DNA of 47,428 bases, from NCBI GenBank assembly GCA_049724395.1, contig JAUGWO010000303.1, positions 1 to 47,428 of the forward strand. Reading direction: 5' to 3'. This DNA is from Spongospora subterranea f. sp. subterranea. Taxonomy: Eukaryota > Endomyxa: Phytomyxea > Phytomyxea > Plasmodiophorida. Both the position numbers and the translations under genes were made by a program. Every line of letters starts with the position of its first letter. Within the stretch, counting starts at the first letter, position 1. This document shows, in pieces, positions 8,365 through 19,745 of the stretch. A model generated the notes under the pieces. That model did not search any database. It saw only the letters and a list, made by a program, of their open reading frames with translations, and was not told where the DNA came from.

Positions 8365-10982
8365 TGTAATCTGTAGATGTTGGCTCATGAACGCAGTGGC
8401 AATTTGCCTGAAATCTGCGACTCCAATCGGCATCTCTAGATACTTCAAAAACTTTGATCTGATTATCGCGCTGTACTGTGCGCCGCTCAATTGCTTTCCA
8501 TCGGCCACATGCAGAACGTGGGTATAAAGAGAAGCAGCATCGTCGGTGATGGACGCCTTTGCAAAGATTCTGAAACAACATGAATGCGCAATTGTGATTG
8601 TTTGATCTGGTTACCTTTGCATGGGTCGGATGAGAATCAAGTAGAGCAGGCAAAGCCTGGTGTGCTGTGGAGCGACAAATCTCGCAATATACTTGGCCTT
8701 CCCTGATTTGCTGCTCCCTTTGTGGTATCGTTGCAGCAAGCAGACCTGTCCATTTATCCAATACACTGACCGGTTTATTGAGTTACCTGTCCGGCTCAGC
8801 ATCAAAGATTTTGGCTTCCTCCGCCCGAAGGGGCTGACCACTGGAAACATGAATAATGGTTAGCAGGTCCTCGTGAAATTCTTGGGCAGCCTTAAGATAA
8901 TTTTGCACAGATTCTGAGTTCCAGACAATCGAACCACCAAAGCAACCCTCGATGAAGTATCGCCTGCAATGGCTAAGAAGGTATCGCACAAATGGATCCG
9001 ACACTAAGCGGAAGTTGTTTTTAGGATCCGATAAAAAGGAATATCCGGCCTCATTGCAGTATAAGTTGTCAAAGACTTTGCCAGAGATGACGCGGTCGAA
9101 ATTATGCAAATCGAACCCATATAGCAACTTCGTCTTCATATGATGATCAGCATCTGAAAACAGCTGGGACACCATAAGGGACAAGTGATCAATCGAGATC
9201 GAAAAACAATCAACTGCTGAGGATAACGTCCTGCAATCATCGTCTGCCCAATAAAACTAGGGCATTTCTGGCTGTGCTCCAACGATTACGGAGAGGAGTC
9301 GCAACAATTCTCGCACTGAGTTAAATGGTGAATTGAAGCCATCGGTGACAAACTGGCACAAAGATATGAACTCATCTTGACTTGGAGCCTGAATTCCTGC
9401 CCATTCGGATCTGAACAGTTCAAAAACCACCATTGAGCGTCCCCAGAATTGAATTTCTGATAATCCGGATGAGATTTTCAGTGGGCTCCGAAAAGTATAG
9501 CCGGATTCATCGTTGATGAGCATATTAGAAAAAATGACGAATCTATACAACATGAAATGGTGCGGAGCACTCTGAAAATCACATGTTTGACAAAATACAC
9601 TCTTCAGCAGTTGCTGAATCATCGGAAGCATATGGTTAGGCTCATGATCAAGAGCGTTGGATCGAATGGTGTCAATCGCGCTGTCAAGCTGCTGGTCGTC
9701 AATGATGAGGCTCAAATACGTACTCGCATCATCCGCGGTCATGCGACAGAGCATCAGGATCAAACGGGCTAGTCTTGCTGCACAGCGCCTACGGGTCGAA
9801 AGCTCCTGATAGCCATGAAACCCACGCGGCTCGACATTTACGTTGACGTTGCCGCCGAGGATCATGCGCAGAGTTATGAATGGGAGCTTCGCAATGTATA
9901 CGTGCACTTGATCGATAAACTCATTGGCTGCGTCAAGGACTGCTATCTCGAACTGCTCTTTTGGATCGGCCCCTTTAGCTAAATCAATTAATTCTTCAGC
10001 GCTGACTGAACTGAACTCATCTTCGACAAGTTTGTCCCAGTTCGTTGATTGTAGCATGGGATGTCGGCATCGTTCATCAAGAATTGGTTGCGCGCCATTC
10101 TGAGTAGTGATGAACTGGTCAAGAGCTTGGTTGAATTGCACGTCATCGATGGGAATATTTGTTGACGGCGATGGTAGCAGATTTTGTGAAAAAGTGGGAA
10201 ACACACCGAAATACTTTCTTGAATGAGCTGTTCAAGCAATGAGATACATCTTTGATGCGAATTGAGAACTTACTGGGAAACAGAGACTGCAGTTGACATG
10301 GTCGATATGAATTTGATTGAAACCGACAGTCAACATGATGATCACGGAAATGCCTGCCCATGGTTTCAGAACGAGGGCAATAATAAGCGCACGAAAGGCA
10401 TTGATATCCCGAGACGATTTTCACGCCAGGTAAAGGTGGTAATGATTGGCAACTCGGCTCCATGTATTGTTTCAGTGAAGGATGATCGGCAGAACATATT
10501 TCAGCTTCAATCAGCAATAGTGCTTGTTTGACAAAGGCCAAAGAGGGAGTAGTGCCAGTATGTTTGTCTCGAATGTGTTGGCGAATGGACCGGGAGATTG
10601 GACTTAAGACATACTGGCATTTCCTGCACACCAAAATCGACAGCTCAGCAATGAAAGAAATGTCATAAAGAGTGAGACTGGAGATAGGTGTGGGGTCCTG
10701 TTGGTCTTGGTCCTGATCAGGCGTTGGTCTATGATTTACTGAGGCCAATCTGGAACATTGAAGGACATGTTTTCGAAGTGATTGAGGATTCTCAAGGAAA
10801 GCATCACAAGATTGAATAGGACATGAAAACCCAGAAATGTCGTTGCTGATTGACCGGTGAACAATGAATCGCGTCCGATCTGGCAAATTAATAGTGACAG
10901 ATTCCTGGTGCTCCTTCCGCCAATGATATTTTCGATCACGCTGGTTGCTGAAGCACTTTGAGCACTTCTCGCACTGGTACAT
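8365..10982 (-). pseudogene. OrsD-type zinc-finger protein with tyrosine-recombinase-like C-terminus, copy B (decayed)
   Basis: Starts at MYQCEKC (10982). Exon 1 carries four fingers: CEKC...HWRKEH, CPIQSC...HVLQC, CRKCQY...HIRDKH (OrsD-like) and CLSCAYYC...HFRDHH. An intron at 10228-10273 (46 bp) is in the same phase as in copies A and C. Exon 2 (10227 downward) has LDERCRHP, GFHGYQE and FRSPLKISSGLSEIQF; unlike A and C it has no intron before GFHGYQE. Past a TAG near 9256 it continues FYWADDD to IHVSSGQPLRAEE; a frame change near 8785 leads to INGQVCLLQRYHKG; a 45-bp intron (8570-8614) is followed by MPIGVADFRQIATAF, ending at a GTAAGT donor (8364). The later motifs match, from memory, the C-terminal region of fungal OrsD/RecQ telomere-linked proteins. 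No helicase domain is seen. One stop and one frame change make it a pseudogene. Confidence 0.75.
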
Positions 10983-12160
10983 GATTGGTCTCGAAACTCA
11001 CCAACATGTACAACACTGCGGCATCACTATGGGTTACTATATGGGTTACGGTGTTCAACACTGCGGCATCGCAATGGGTTACGGCGCATCGAAGTTTCAG
11101 GATTAATCCAGTGCTTTGTATTAGAAATTGATCTCGGAGCTTTGCATTAGGGTGGTTGAAAAAGGAAACTTTGAATCGTTTTTTTTGTTTAAATTCTTGA
11201 AGTTGGGGAGCGGCTGATGGTATAGTTGGATCGCATTTTTCAAGATCTTTCTATTGAGCCTGGTCTCGGGCAGGCTTTCGGGAATAACCTACCGATTCAA
11301 AATGGTGCTGGATGGATATGTTCGGGTCGTCCGGCAGCCCGTTTTAGGTATTCCGGGCACTGATGGCGACCTACCGCCACGGACTATTATATATATAGCT
11401 CAGCAATGAAAGAAATGTCATAAAGAGTGAGACTGGAGATAGGTGTGGGGTCCTGTTGGTCTTGGTCCTGATCAGGCGTTGGTCTATGAGTTACTGAGGC
11501 CAATCTGGAACATTGAAGGACATGTTTTCGAAGTGATTGAGGATTCTCAAGGATTGAGGAAAGCATCACAAGATTGAATAGGACATGAAAACCCAGAAAT
11601 GTCGTTGCTGATTGACCGGTGAACAATGAATCGCGTCCGATCTGGCAAATTAATAGTGACAGATTCCTGGTGCTCCTTCCGCCAATGATATTTTCGATCA
11701 CGCTGGTTGCTGAAGCACTTTGAGCACTTCTCGCACTGGTACATGATTGGTCTCGAAACTCACCAACATGTACAACACTGCGGCATCACTATGGGTTACT
11801 ATATGGGTTACGGTGTTCAACACTGCGGCATCGCAATGGGTTACGGCGCATCGAAGTTTCAGGATTAATCCAGTGCTTTGTATTAGAAATTGATCTCGGA
11901 GCTTTGCATTAGGGTGGTTGAAAAAGGAAACTTTGAATCGTTTTTTTTGTTTAAATTCTTGAAGTTGGGGAGCGGCTGATGGTATAGTTGGATCGCATTT
12001 TTCAAGATCTTTCTATTGAGCCTGGTCTCGGGCAGGCTTTCGGGAATAACCTACCGATTCAAAATGGTGCTGGATGGATATGTTCGGGTCGTCCGGCAGC
12101 CCGTTTTAGGTATTCCGGGCACTGATGGCGACCTACCGCCACGGACTATTATATATATAG
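10643..12160. repeat. Recent tandem duplication of ~755 bp
   Basis: 10643-11397 and 11398-12160 are almost identical; the second copy is 7 bp longer, by an extra GGATTGA near 11553. Each contains the first part of exon 1 of copy B (minus strand) and its upstream region. The junction (ATATATAGCTCAGC) shares AGC with both outer edges (CGACAGCTC and TATAGCCAG), the signature of a microhomology or slippage event. Near identity of non-coding parts implies a young event. The 82-codon frame at 12016-12264 lies in the non-coding part. Confidence 0.93.
11398..11744 (-). pseudogene. Duplicated 5' fragment of OrsD-type copy B
   Basis: Repeats the first finger and beginning of the second finger of copy B from the same Met (11744), plus the following stretch to ISSLTLYDIS. 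The 7-bp insertion shifts the frame inside the second finger, and the fragment ends at the duplication junction, so it encodes no full protein. Because it carries the duplicated upstream region it may still be transcribed. Confidence 0.85.
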
Positions 12161-12236
12161 CCAGCTGGTGTGGCTTGCGGTTGGCAGTGTTCCATATCAC
12201 AAGATTTCAAAATGTGTTCAATTTACTTCTCTTGAG

Positions 12237-12970
12237 TCAGGAAAACTTGTTTGCGATGACCTGAATTCCTAAATATTGCTGTACAGGACCCAGAGCTTTT
12301 ATTTTGAATTCCTTGCACAGCTCGGCCTTTTTCTGATCAATTACCCTTCTGTGACCAATGAAGACCAGATCATCAAAATACAGGGGCATTATTATAACAA
12401 ACTGGTCACCACTTCTCTTGACGTCAGAAAGGACGTTGACTTGACTTTGATGAACCAAAATTTGTTGCAAATAAAATTCTCTATGAGATTATGCCACACG
12501 TTCAGCGCTTGTTTCAACCCGTATAGTGACTCCAACAAATTAACAAACCTGGAACGGGTTGCAAATCCTTTCGGAGTCTGCGTATAGCTATCTTCTGCTG
12601 TAGGTACATTCAAGAATGCGGTTACGACATCCATCTGATCAACTTCAACGTTCTCACTAGCTGCTGATAAAGAAAGAACCAATCGTAGAATATCACCCCC
12701 GAACGACAGGGACGTATGTATTGTGATAATCTATTCCCTTGCGTTGACTAAATTCTTTGACCACCAATCTTGCCTTGTACCGGGTATCGATAACCATTGG
12801 CTTTAGCTCCCTTGGGTAACTCCATCTTCTCCTCCCAAGTTTTGTGATTAATTAATGCTCCCAGCCCGTGATTGATTGCCTGCAGCCAATGCGTCTTGTG
12901 CTCACCGTTGATGGCCTCATGGTAACATTGAGGTCCGTATATGTCCAGATTCGTTGTTCGTCGCAAGTCT
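12237..12970 (-). mobile_element. Ty1/copia reverse transcriptase fragment (fossil, broken)
   Basis: Minus-strand peptides match the copia RT in order: EAINGEHKTHWLQAI and TWEEKMELPKGAK (12966-12800), QMDVVTAFLN and LYGLKQALNVWH (12630-12500), then LYFDDLVFIG (YxDD-type catalytic box, about 12375) and QQYLGIQV. These are family hallmarks. There are a few breaks and no integrase, gag or LTR nearby, so it is an old internal fragment, about 0.7 kb of a usual 5 kb. It lies immediately beyond the tandem duplication. Confidence 0.85.
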
Positions 12971-13136
12971 TCATCAATTGTGGTGAATCAGATCTCCATA
13001 TCTTTCAGGTTGATTGCGAGTCCTCCTCTCATTGATGACATTCCAACCTACATTCTGACCGTTGAGGACATCAAAGGTTGAACCGGGAAGAGGGATGAGC
13101 GAATCCCTTGATGAGAATATTCGAGATCATCGACAG

Positions 13137-13318
13137 AGTGGTTTAGGGTGATCCACTTGATGACGATAATGGCGACAAGAATCGGGTGATCCACTTGATG
13201 ATAATAATCACGACAATCGACAATCAATAGAGAAGAATCGGGTGATCCACTGGATGATGATAATGGCGACAATCGAACAATCAATAGAGAAGAATCGGGT
13301 GATCCACTTGATGATTGA
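13137..13318 (+). repeat. 56-bp minisatellite, short array 2 (about 3-4 units)
   Basis: Units with GAAGAATCGGGTGATCCACT and TGATGATGATAATGGCGACA in the same orientation as the arrays at 4918 and 15948. It ends about 240 bp upstream of the start of gene D. Confidence 0.88.
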
Positions 13319-13559
13319 TATTTGAGACCATGGACTGTAGAGAATTGAGATTCATTTTGAGGAACCTCGAGATCAAGGGCATCGAAAACAATATTTCGCG
13401 ATCTAAGTTTTTCCTTGATGATTCTTGCAGGGGCCGCTCAAAATGGTCGGGCTGCGTTGCGTCACCAGGCTGCTCATGCTCCAGTTGCGTCATCGGGCGT
13501 GACACAACCGCAGCCACATATCAACTTCGTTTCCTTTTTTCAACTTGTCATTCTACAGA

Positions 13560-15235
13560 ATGACGACTCTGTCAGATGGGGATGAATCGATGCATGATAC
13601 TGTGTCTATCGACAGTCCAAGTCCAGTGATCGCAAGCAGTAACTGGATACCAAATGACGATGTGTTTCCTGAAGAGCTGTGTCCAATGTCTGGTAAGTTT
13701 GGCCGTAATTCTAGTTCTCTCATTGATGATATGACATGTAACCAATGTTTGAAAAAATTTAGAAGTCGAATTAAATATCGACCAGGATTTTACTGCACTC
13801 ACGGTTCATTGCCGGGATCTGGACAAAGTTTTTCATTCCAACGATTTTGACCTGTGTCCAAGCAACATGCCGTGCAAGGTCAAGGACCTGAGGGCTTACA
13901 GAAACAGGCGCATGGCCCTTTTCACCGGCCGAATGCATTTAGTATGCATGGGACCCAGTGAACGCAAGCTGAAATCGCTGATTGAGAACTTGCGGGATCT
14001 GGGGCACGCTGTCACTCGAGCACATTTGTTGCAGAAGCACTCTCGTGTTATGCCAAATGGTCAGGTTCGGAAAGAAAGCTCCGCTAAGCCTTGTATGGAC
14101 TATCTTTCCATGGGTTCCAAGCCCATTCCATTTGTGACCGTTTTTCGGGCAATGTGTGAGTCCGGATTTGCCAAGATTCGGGTTTATATACCATTCAACC
14201 GAAAGCAGCCTTTGGTTGCATTTTTCGAGGAGATCGGGCAGGTCTTCGATGAAGACTTGCCGTTGTATGATCAGGATACCATTACTGATGTTGGCGTCAC
14301 TTGCCCAATTAAAAGAAATGGTGGTCTTCGGTCTTCTGAAAAATGCCAAAGTTAAAAACTGCAAGGTGCATTTTATGCACCTCAACGCGGGCAATGGAGG
14401 CGGATCCCTGGAATTCAATTTCACGGATCCGTTGTTAAAGGGCATTAAAGCCTGTATATATCCTGAGGCTGCACGATGGGTCAAGTCATCGAAGCGGTGC
14501 AGCCATAAGCCGGTTACGAATCGGAGCAGCTTCCGATGTCAAAGCAATGGCCAAGAGCTGTTGGCGTTGTTTTTGGCTGAGATGGTGGGCAACGACGCCT
14601 TGACTCCTCTGATGGGTTATCGAGTCGAGTACCGCATCGAACGATCGCCCAATATTTTCCAGTCCGTCCGCAACCTTCGCGACAATGACCTGTTCCGATG
14701 GGCAGGGTTGCAGGCGTATCTGGGAGATGCCATTCAGCGAATGGTCATAACTGACCAGTTCTTGACGCTTGCTGAATGGCTGATTCCATTGGCCAAATCT
14801 CTGCTATGGGATAAGGGAGGTGTTCCAAGCGAGATGGACACGTTGCGTGTAATCGAGATGTGGAACTTCTTCGGCATCAACAGCTGGTGGCGGCAAAGGG
14901 CGGATCATATCCGTTTGGATATGATGAGGTGGGATCGCCAACCCAGAAGCCGGCCAAGTGATGCTGCGGGGGACGATGAGGATGTGGCGTCAGCAGATGT
15001 GGCTCAGCTATTGGAACTCTCACGAGTTCCTGAAGGTGTCATGTCCGAGATGGCCCGACGTGTCAAGTTGAGGAAGACACCTAGGGGGGACCGGTGGACA
15101 GCGACGTTGCTGGCCCCGAAAGGACGTGCTCGCAAAGGGGCGTTTGGCACGCCAGAAGAGCTGTACCTAAACCTGTATATGCAGTATGGGGCAGTTTGGG
15201 ATGTCCATGTCGTCACATTGTCACCACCCATCTAG
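13560..15235 (+). CDS. Unrecognised spliced gene D, possible AP2-like C-terminal segment
   Basis: Exon 1 starts at MTTLSDGDE (13560) and ends at 13692; a 70-bp intron (13693-13762, GTAAGT...TTTAG, phase 1) joins it in frame to exon 2 (reading VELNIDQDF). Exon 2 runs through ALFTGRMHLVCMGPSER, VRKESSAKPCMDYLSMG and FDEDLPLYDQD. A one-base frame change near 14310-14320, at a run of A residues, moves it into the frame ending at 15235 (NCKVHFMHLNAGNGGGSLEF ... SWWRQRADHIRLDMMRWD). The last ~50 residues (LRKTPRGDRWTATL...GAFGTPEELY) resemble the spacing of AP2/integrase-type DNA-binding sheets; this is suggestive only. No signal peptide or membrane segment. I do not recognise the family. A partial paralogue is at 15720-15910, so it is multicopy. 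The frame change could be decay or a sequence error. Confidence 0.5.
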
Positions 15236-15719
15236 ATAAAAGGATAGCAGAGTCTTCACATGGATTGTAAATATACTGAGATTGCTCACCTTGGAAGTTT
15301 ATTCTACTACTGAATGCAATGGACTTGATGAGAATGTGACATAACGCATTGGAATTTGATGGAGATTATTTGAAAGGCCATGGCCAGCGAGTTTCGCCTC
15401 AATGGTTTTGATAAAATAATTTGAAAAATCGACTTTGTAATGAACCAAATGTGCTCACAGTGCTGTGATATTGACTAGTCGGCGGCCGCTGTTGGAATTG
15501 GTGGCATTCAGCACAATAAATTCATCGATTTACATTTTTGTAAATTTGAGACCTTCAACAACGAGAAAAACAGAGCGATTTATTTGATGGCAGAGCAAGA
15601 TTTGAATTGTTGGGAAAGGAAAGGTCGAAATTTGTATTATTTCAAATTTGAACGTTTTGTATCATTGTGAGCAATTGCGATGGTTGGCCGAGTGATGCTG
15701 TCAATGACGATTCCGACCA
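15236..15719. other. Non-coding stretch after gene D
   Basis: About 480 bp of AT-rich sequence without recognisable coding, repeats or RNA genes. It probably includes the 3' UTR of gene D. Confidence 0.4.
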
Positions 15720-15910
15720 TATTTCTGCGAATTGGCGAAATATTTTGGGGACTTCATCGGAATCCGATTTTGAAGTGACAAATGCCTCTCAAATGGAACC
15801 AACCTTTGGTCGAAAAGGGTAAAGAAATCAGCCAAGTCTTCGACGAAGAAAAACCGCTGTATGACCATGATAACGTTGCTGATGTTGGCGTCACTTACCC
15901 GACATGTTCG
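15720..15910 (+). pseudogene. Partial paralogue of gene D at the array edge
   Basis: The peptide KWNQPLVEKGKEISQVFDEE and DHDNVADVGVTYP aligns with RKQPLVAFFEEIGQVFDED and DQDTITDVGVTCP of gene D (14190-14310). Only about 50 residues are preserved. The similarity stops at VTYP, and about 40 bp further on the 56-bp array starts. Similarity stops on the left near 15780 or slightly upstream. Confidence 0.7.
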
Positions 15911-15947
15911 AGAAGGCACAACCGGATAATATCAGAGAAACAGAAGA

Positions 15948-18900
15948 ATCGGGCGGATCCACTTGATGATGATAATGGCGACAATCGACAGTCAATAGAG
16001 AAGAATCGAGTGATCCGCTTGATGATGATAACGTCGACAATCGACAGAGAAAAATCAGGTGATCCACTTGATGATACTGATGGCGACAATCGGCAACCAA
16101 TAGAGAAGAATCGGGTGATCGACTTGATGATACTGATGGCGACAATCGGCAACCAATAGAGAAGAATCGGGTGATCCACTTGATGATAAAAATGGCGACA
16201 ATCGACAATCAATAGAGAAGAATCGGGCCATCCACTTGATGTGATAATGGCGACAATGGTCAATCTATAGAGAAGAATCGGGTGATCCAGTTGATGTGAT
16301 AATGGCGACACTCGTCAATCTATAGAGAAGAATCGGGTGATCCACTTGATGGCAAAAATAAGGGCGACAATCGACAATCAATACAGAAGGATCGGGTGAT
16401 CAAATGGATGATGATATTGGCGGGAATCGGCATTCAATAGAGAAGAATCGGGTGATCCACTTGATGATAATAATGGCGACCACTCGACAATCAATAGAGA
16501 AGAAGCGGGCGATCCATTTGATGTGATAATGGCGACAATCGACAATTAATAAAGAAGAACCGGGGGATCCACTTGATGATGATATTGGCGATACTCGACC
16601 TTCAATAGAGAAGAATTGGGTGATACAGTTGATGATTATAATGGCGACAATCGACAATCAATAGAGAAGAATTGCGCGATCCACTTGATGATGATAATGG
16701 CGACAATCGACAACGTAAAGAGAAGAATCGGGTGATCAACTTGATGATATAATGGCGACAATCGACAATCAATAGAGAAGAATCGGGTCATCCGCTTGAT
16801 GATTAAAATGTCGACAATCAATAATCAATAAAGAAGAATCGGACCATCCAAATTGATGATGATATTGGCGAGATTCGACAATCAATAGAGAAGAATCGGG
16901 TGATCCACTTGATGATGAAAATGGCGACAAACGACAAGCAAAAAGAGAAGAATCGGGCGATCCACTTGTTGTGATAATGGCGACCATCGTCAATCTATAG
17001 AGAAGAATCGGGTGATCGAATGTAATGGCGAAAATCGACAATCAATAAAGAAGAATCGGGTGCTCAACTTGATAATGATATTGGCGACAATCGACAATCA
17101 ATAGAGAAGAATAGGGTGATCCACTTGATGATGATAATGGCGACAATCGACAGTTTATAGAGAAGAATCGGGTGATCCACTTGATGACGATAATGGCGAT
17201 AATCGACAATCAATAAAGAAGAATCGGGTGATCCACTTGATGATGATAATGGCGACAATCGACAGTTTATAAAGAAGAATCGGGTGATCCAATTGATGAT
17301 GATAATGGCGACAATCGATAGAGAAGAATCGGGCGATCCACTTGATGATGATAATGGCGACAATCGACAATAATAGAGAAGAATCGGGTGATCCACTTGA
17401 TGATGATAATGGCGACAATCGATAGAGAAAAATCGAGCGATCCACTTGATGATGAAAATGGCGACAATCGACAGTAATAGAGAAGAATCGGGTGATCCAC
17501 TTGATGATGATAATGGCGACAATCGATAGAGAAGAATCGAGCGATCCACTTGATGAATAATAATGGCGACAATCGACAATAATAGAGAAGAATCGGGTGA
17601 TCCACTTGATGATGATAATGGCGACAATCGACAATCAATAGAGAAGAACCGGGCGGCCCACTTGATGATGATAATGACGACAATGACAATTACAATCAAT
17701 AAAGAAGAATCGGGTGATGACTTGATAATGGCGACAATGGACCATCAATAGAGAAAAATCGGGTGATCAACTTGATGATGATATTGGCGACAATCGACAG
17801 TCAATAGAGAAGAATAGGGTGATCCACTTGATGATGATAATGGCGACAATCGACAATCAATAGAGAAGAATCGGGTGATCCACTTGATGATGATAATGGC
17901 GACAATCCACAATCACTAGAGAAGAACCGGGCGGCCCACTTGATGATGATAATGACGACAAATGACAATTACAATCAATAAAGAAGAATCGGGTGATTGA
18001 CTTGATGCTGGAAATGGCGACAATGGACCATCAATAGAGAAAAATCGGGTGATCAACTTGATGATGATATTGGCGACAATCGACAGTCAATAGAGAATCG
18101 ACAATTAATAGAAAAGAATAGGGTGATCCACTTGATGATGATAATGGCGACAATCGACAATCAATAGAGAAGAATCGGGTGATCCACTTGATGATGATAA
18201 TGGCGACAATCGACAATCAATAGAGAAGAACCGGGCAATCCACTTGATGATGATAATGATGACAATCGACAATCAATAAAGAAGAATCGGGGATTGACTT
18301 GACAATGGCGACAATGGACCATCAATAGAGAAAAATCGGGTGATCAACTTGATGATGATATTGGCGACAATCGACATCAATAGAGAAGAATAGGGTGATC
18401 CACTTGTTGATGATAATGGCGACAATCGACAATCAATAGAGAAGAATAGGGTGATCCACTTGATGATGATAATGGCGACAATCGACAGTTAATAGAGAAG
18501 AATAGGGTGATCCACTTGATGATGATCATGGCGACAATCGACAATCACTAGAGAAGAATCGGGCGATCCACTTGATGATGATAGTGGCGACAATCAATAG
18601 AGAATGATTGACTTGATGATGGGAATGGCGACAATGGACAATCAATAGAGAAGAATTGGGCAATCGGGTGATCAACTTGATGATGATATTGGCGACAATC
18701 GACAGTCAATAGAGAAGAATAGGGTGATCCACTTGTTGATGATAATGGCGACAATCAACAATCGATAGAGAAGAATCGGGCGATCAACTTGATGATGATA
18801 TTGGCGACAATCGACAGTTAATAGAGAAGAATAGGGTGATCCACTTGATGATGATAATGACGATAGAGAAGAATTTGGCGATCCACTTGATAATGATAAT

Positions 18901-19090
18901 GGCGACAATTAATAGAAAAGAATCGGGTGATCACCTTGATGATGATAATGGCGACAATCGACAATCAGTAGAGAAGAATCGGAAGATCTACGTGATGATA
19001 ATAATGGCGAAAATCGACAATGTATAGAAAAGAATAGGGCGATGCAATTGGTGATGATAATGGCAACCAACACAGAACAATCGAAATGAA
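15948..19090 (+). repeat. 56-bp minisatellite, main array (~3.1 kb, about 55 units)
   Basis: Consensus about GACAATCGACAATCAATAGA, GAAGAATCGGGTGATCCACT, TGATGATGATAATGGC. Many units are 53-57 bp; some are shortened (lacking about 15 bp of the AATCAATAGAG part), and composite higher-order blocks recur (for example blocks near 17560-17990 and 17840-18260). Because 56 leaves remainder 2 on division by 3, consecutive units cycle through all frames; the minus strand of the consensus has no stop, giving frames up to 211 codons that are not genes. There are no unique spacers, so it is not a CRISPR array. Confidence 0.96.
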
Positions 19091-19450
19091 AACAGAAGAA
19101 TAGAGGGCGCCACTTGATAACTAACCGAGAACTGGACATTCAAATGCGAAGAGAAGGGAAGTCCAAAAAGATGATAGTATTCGCGACGATGGAGATTCGA
19201 TAGAAGAGGAATTAGAGCGATCCATTTGATGATAGTGCCTCATGACACCATCAATGAAAACAAATCTGCTTCCGATTGTAAAATACAACAACACAATTTA
19301 TAGAGAGAATTTGCTACAGGCGCACTGCTCTGTACTCGAACATTTAATAGACGATGTACCTAGTTGAGTATCGACATCTGGTGTTAGGTCAATAGCAAAA
19401 TATGGGGTTTTGACCGGGGTTGTCGTTTTTATATGTTCGCTGGATGCATC

Positions 19451-19745
19451 GTCTTGTATTATAGGAGATAAGCTGGCAGGAGTATATGATGATGTTGGCA
19501 GTTGGGAAGCAGTGAGACCATATTTCCACAATAACTAATTGTACCTTTGTTTGTGATCACCTTCGATATTCCCATTACGTCCTAATGTCGGATTCCGAAA
19601 CTTCTCATATCAAAACCCCAGCACGGAAGTCCCAGAAAATTTTCAAAACATCTAAAAAAAAACCAAGACAGATAAAAAAATTGCTTCCCAACTGCCAACA
19701 TCATCATATACTCCTGCCAGCTTATCTCGGAGTACAATACAAGAC
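19451..19745. repeat. Long inverted repeat 1 (about 60-bp arms, 170-bp loop)
   Basis: Left arm 19451-19511 and right arm 19682-19745 are reverse complements with only one short mismatched patch (TATAGG against a slightly longer sequence on the right). Transcription would give a hairpin with a stem of about 60 bp. It lies 360 bp beyond the main array. No coding is recognised inside. Confidence 0.9.

Noticed and set aside
12016-12264. 82-codon plus-strand frame
   Set aside because: Lies in the non-coding part of the tandem duplication; its equivalent in the first copy does not stay open past the junction and it shows no motif.
12237-12266. LTR of the copia fossil
   Set aside because: No TG...CA-bounded repeat was found at either side of the copia fragment.
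15948-19090. CRISPR array
   Set aside because: Units are contiguous tandem copies without unique spacers, with no cas genes, in eukaryotic-type DNA.
15891-19139. Many minus-strand open frames of 60-211 codons
   Set aside because: All are translations of the stop-free 56-bp repeat; no start context or unique sequence.
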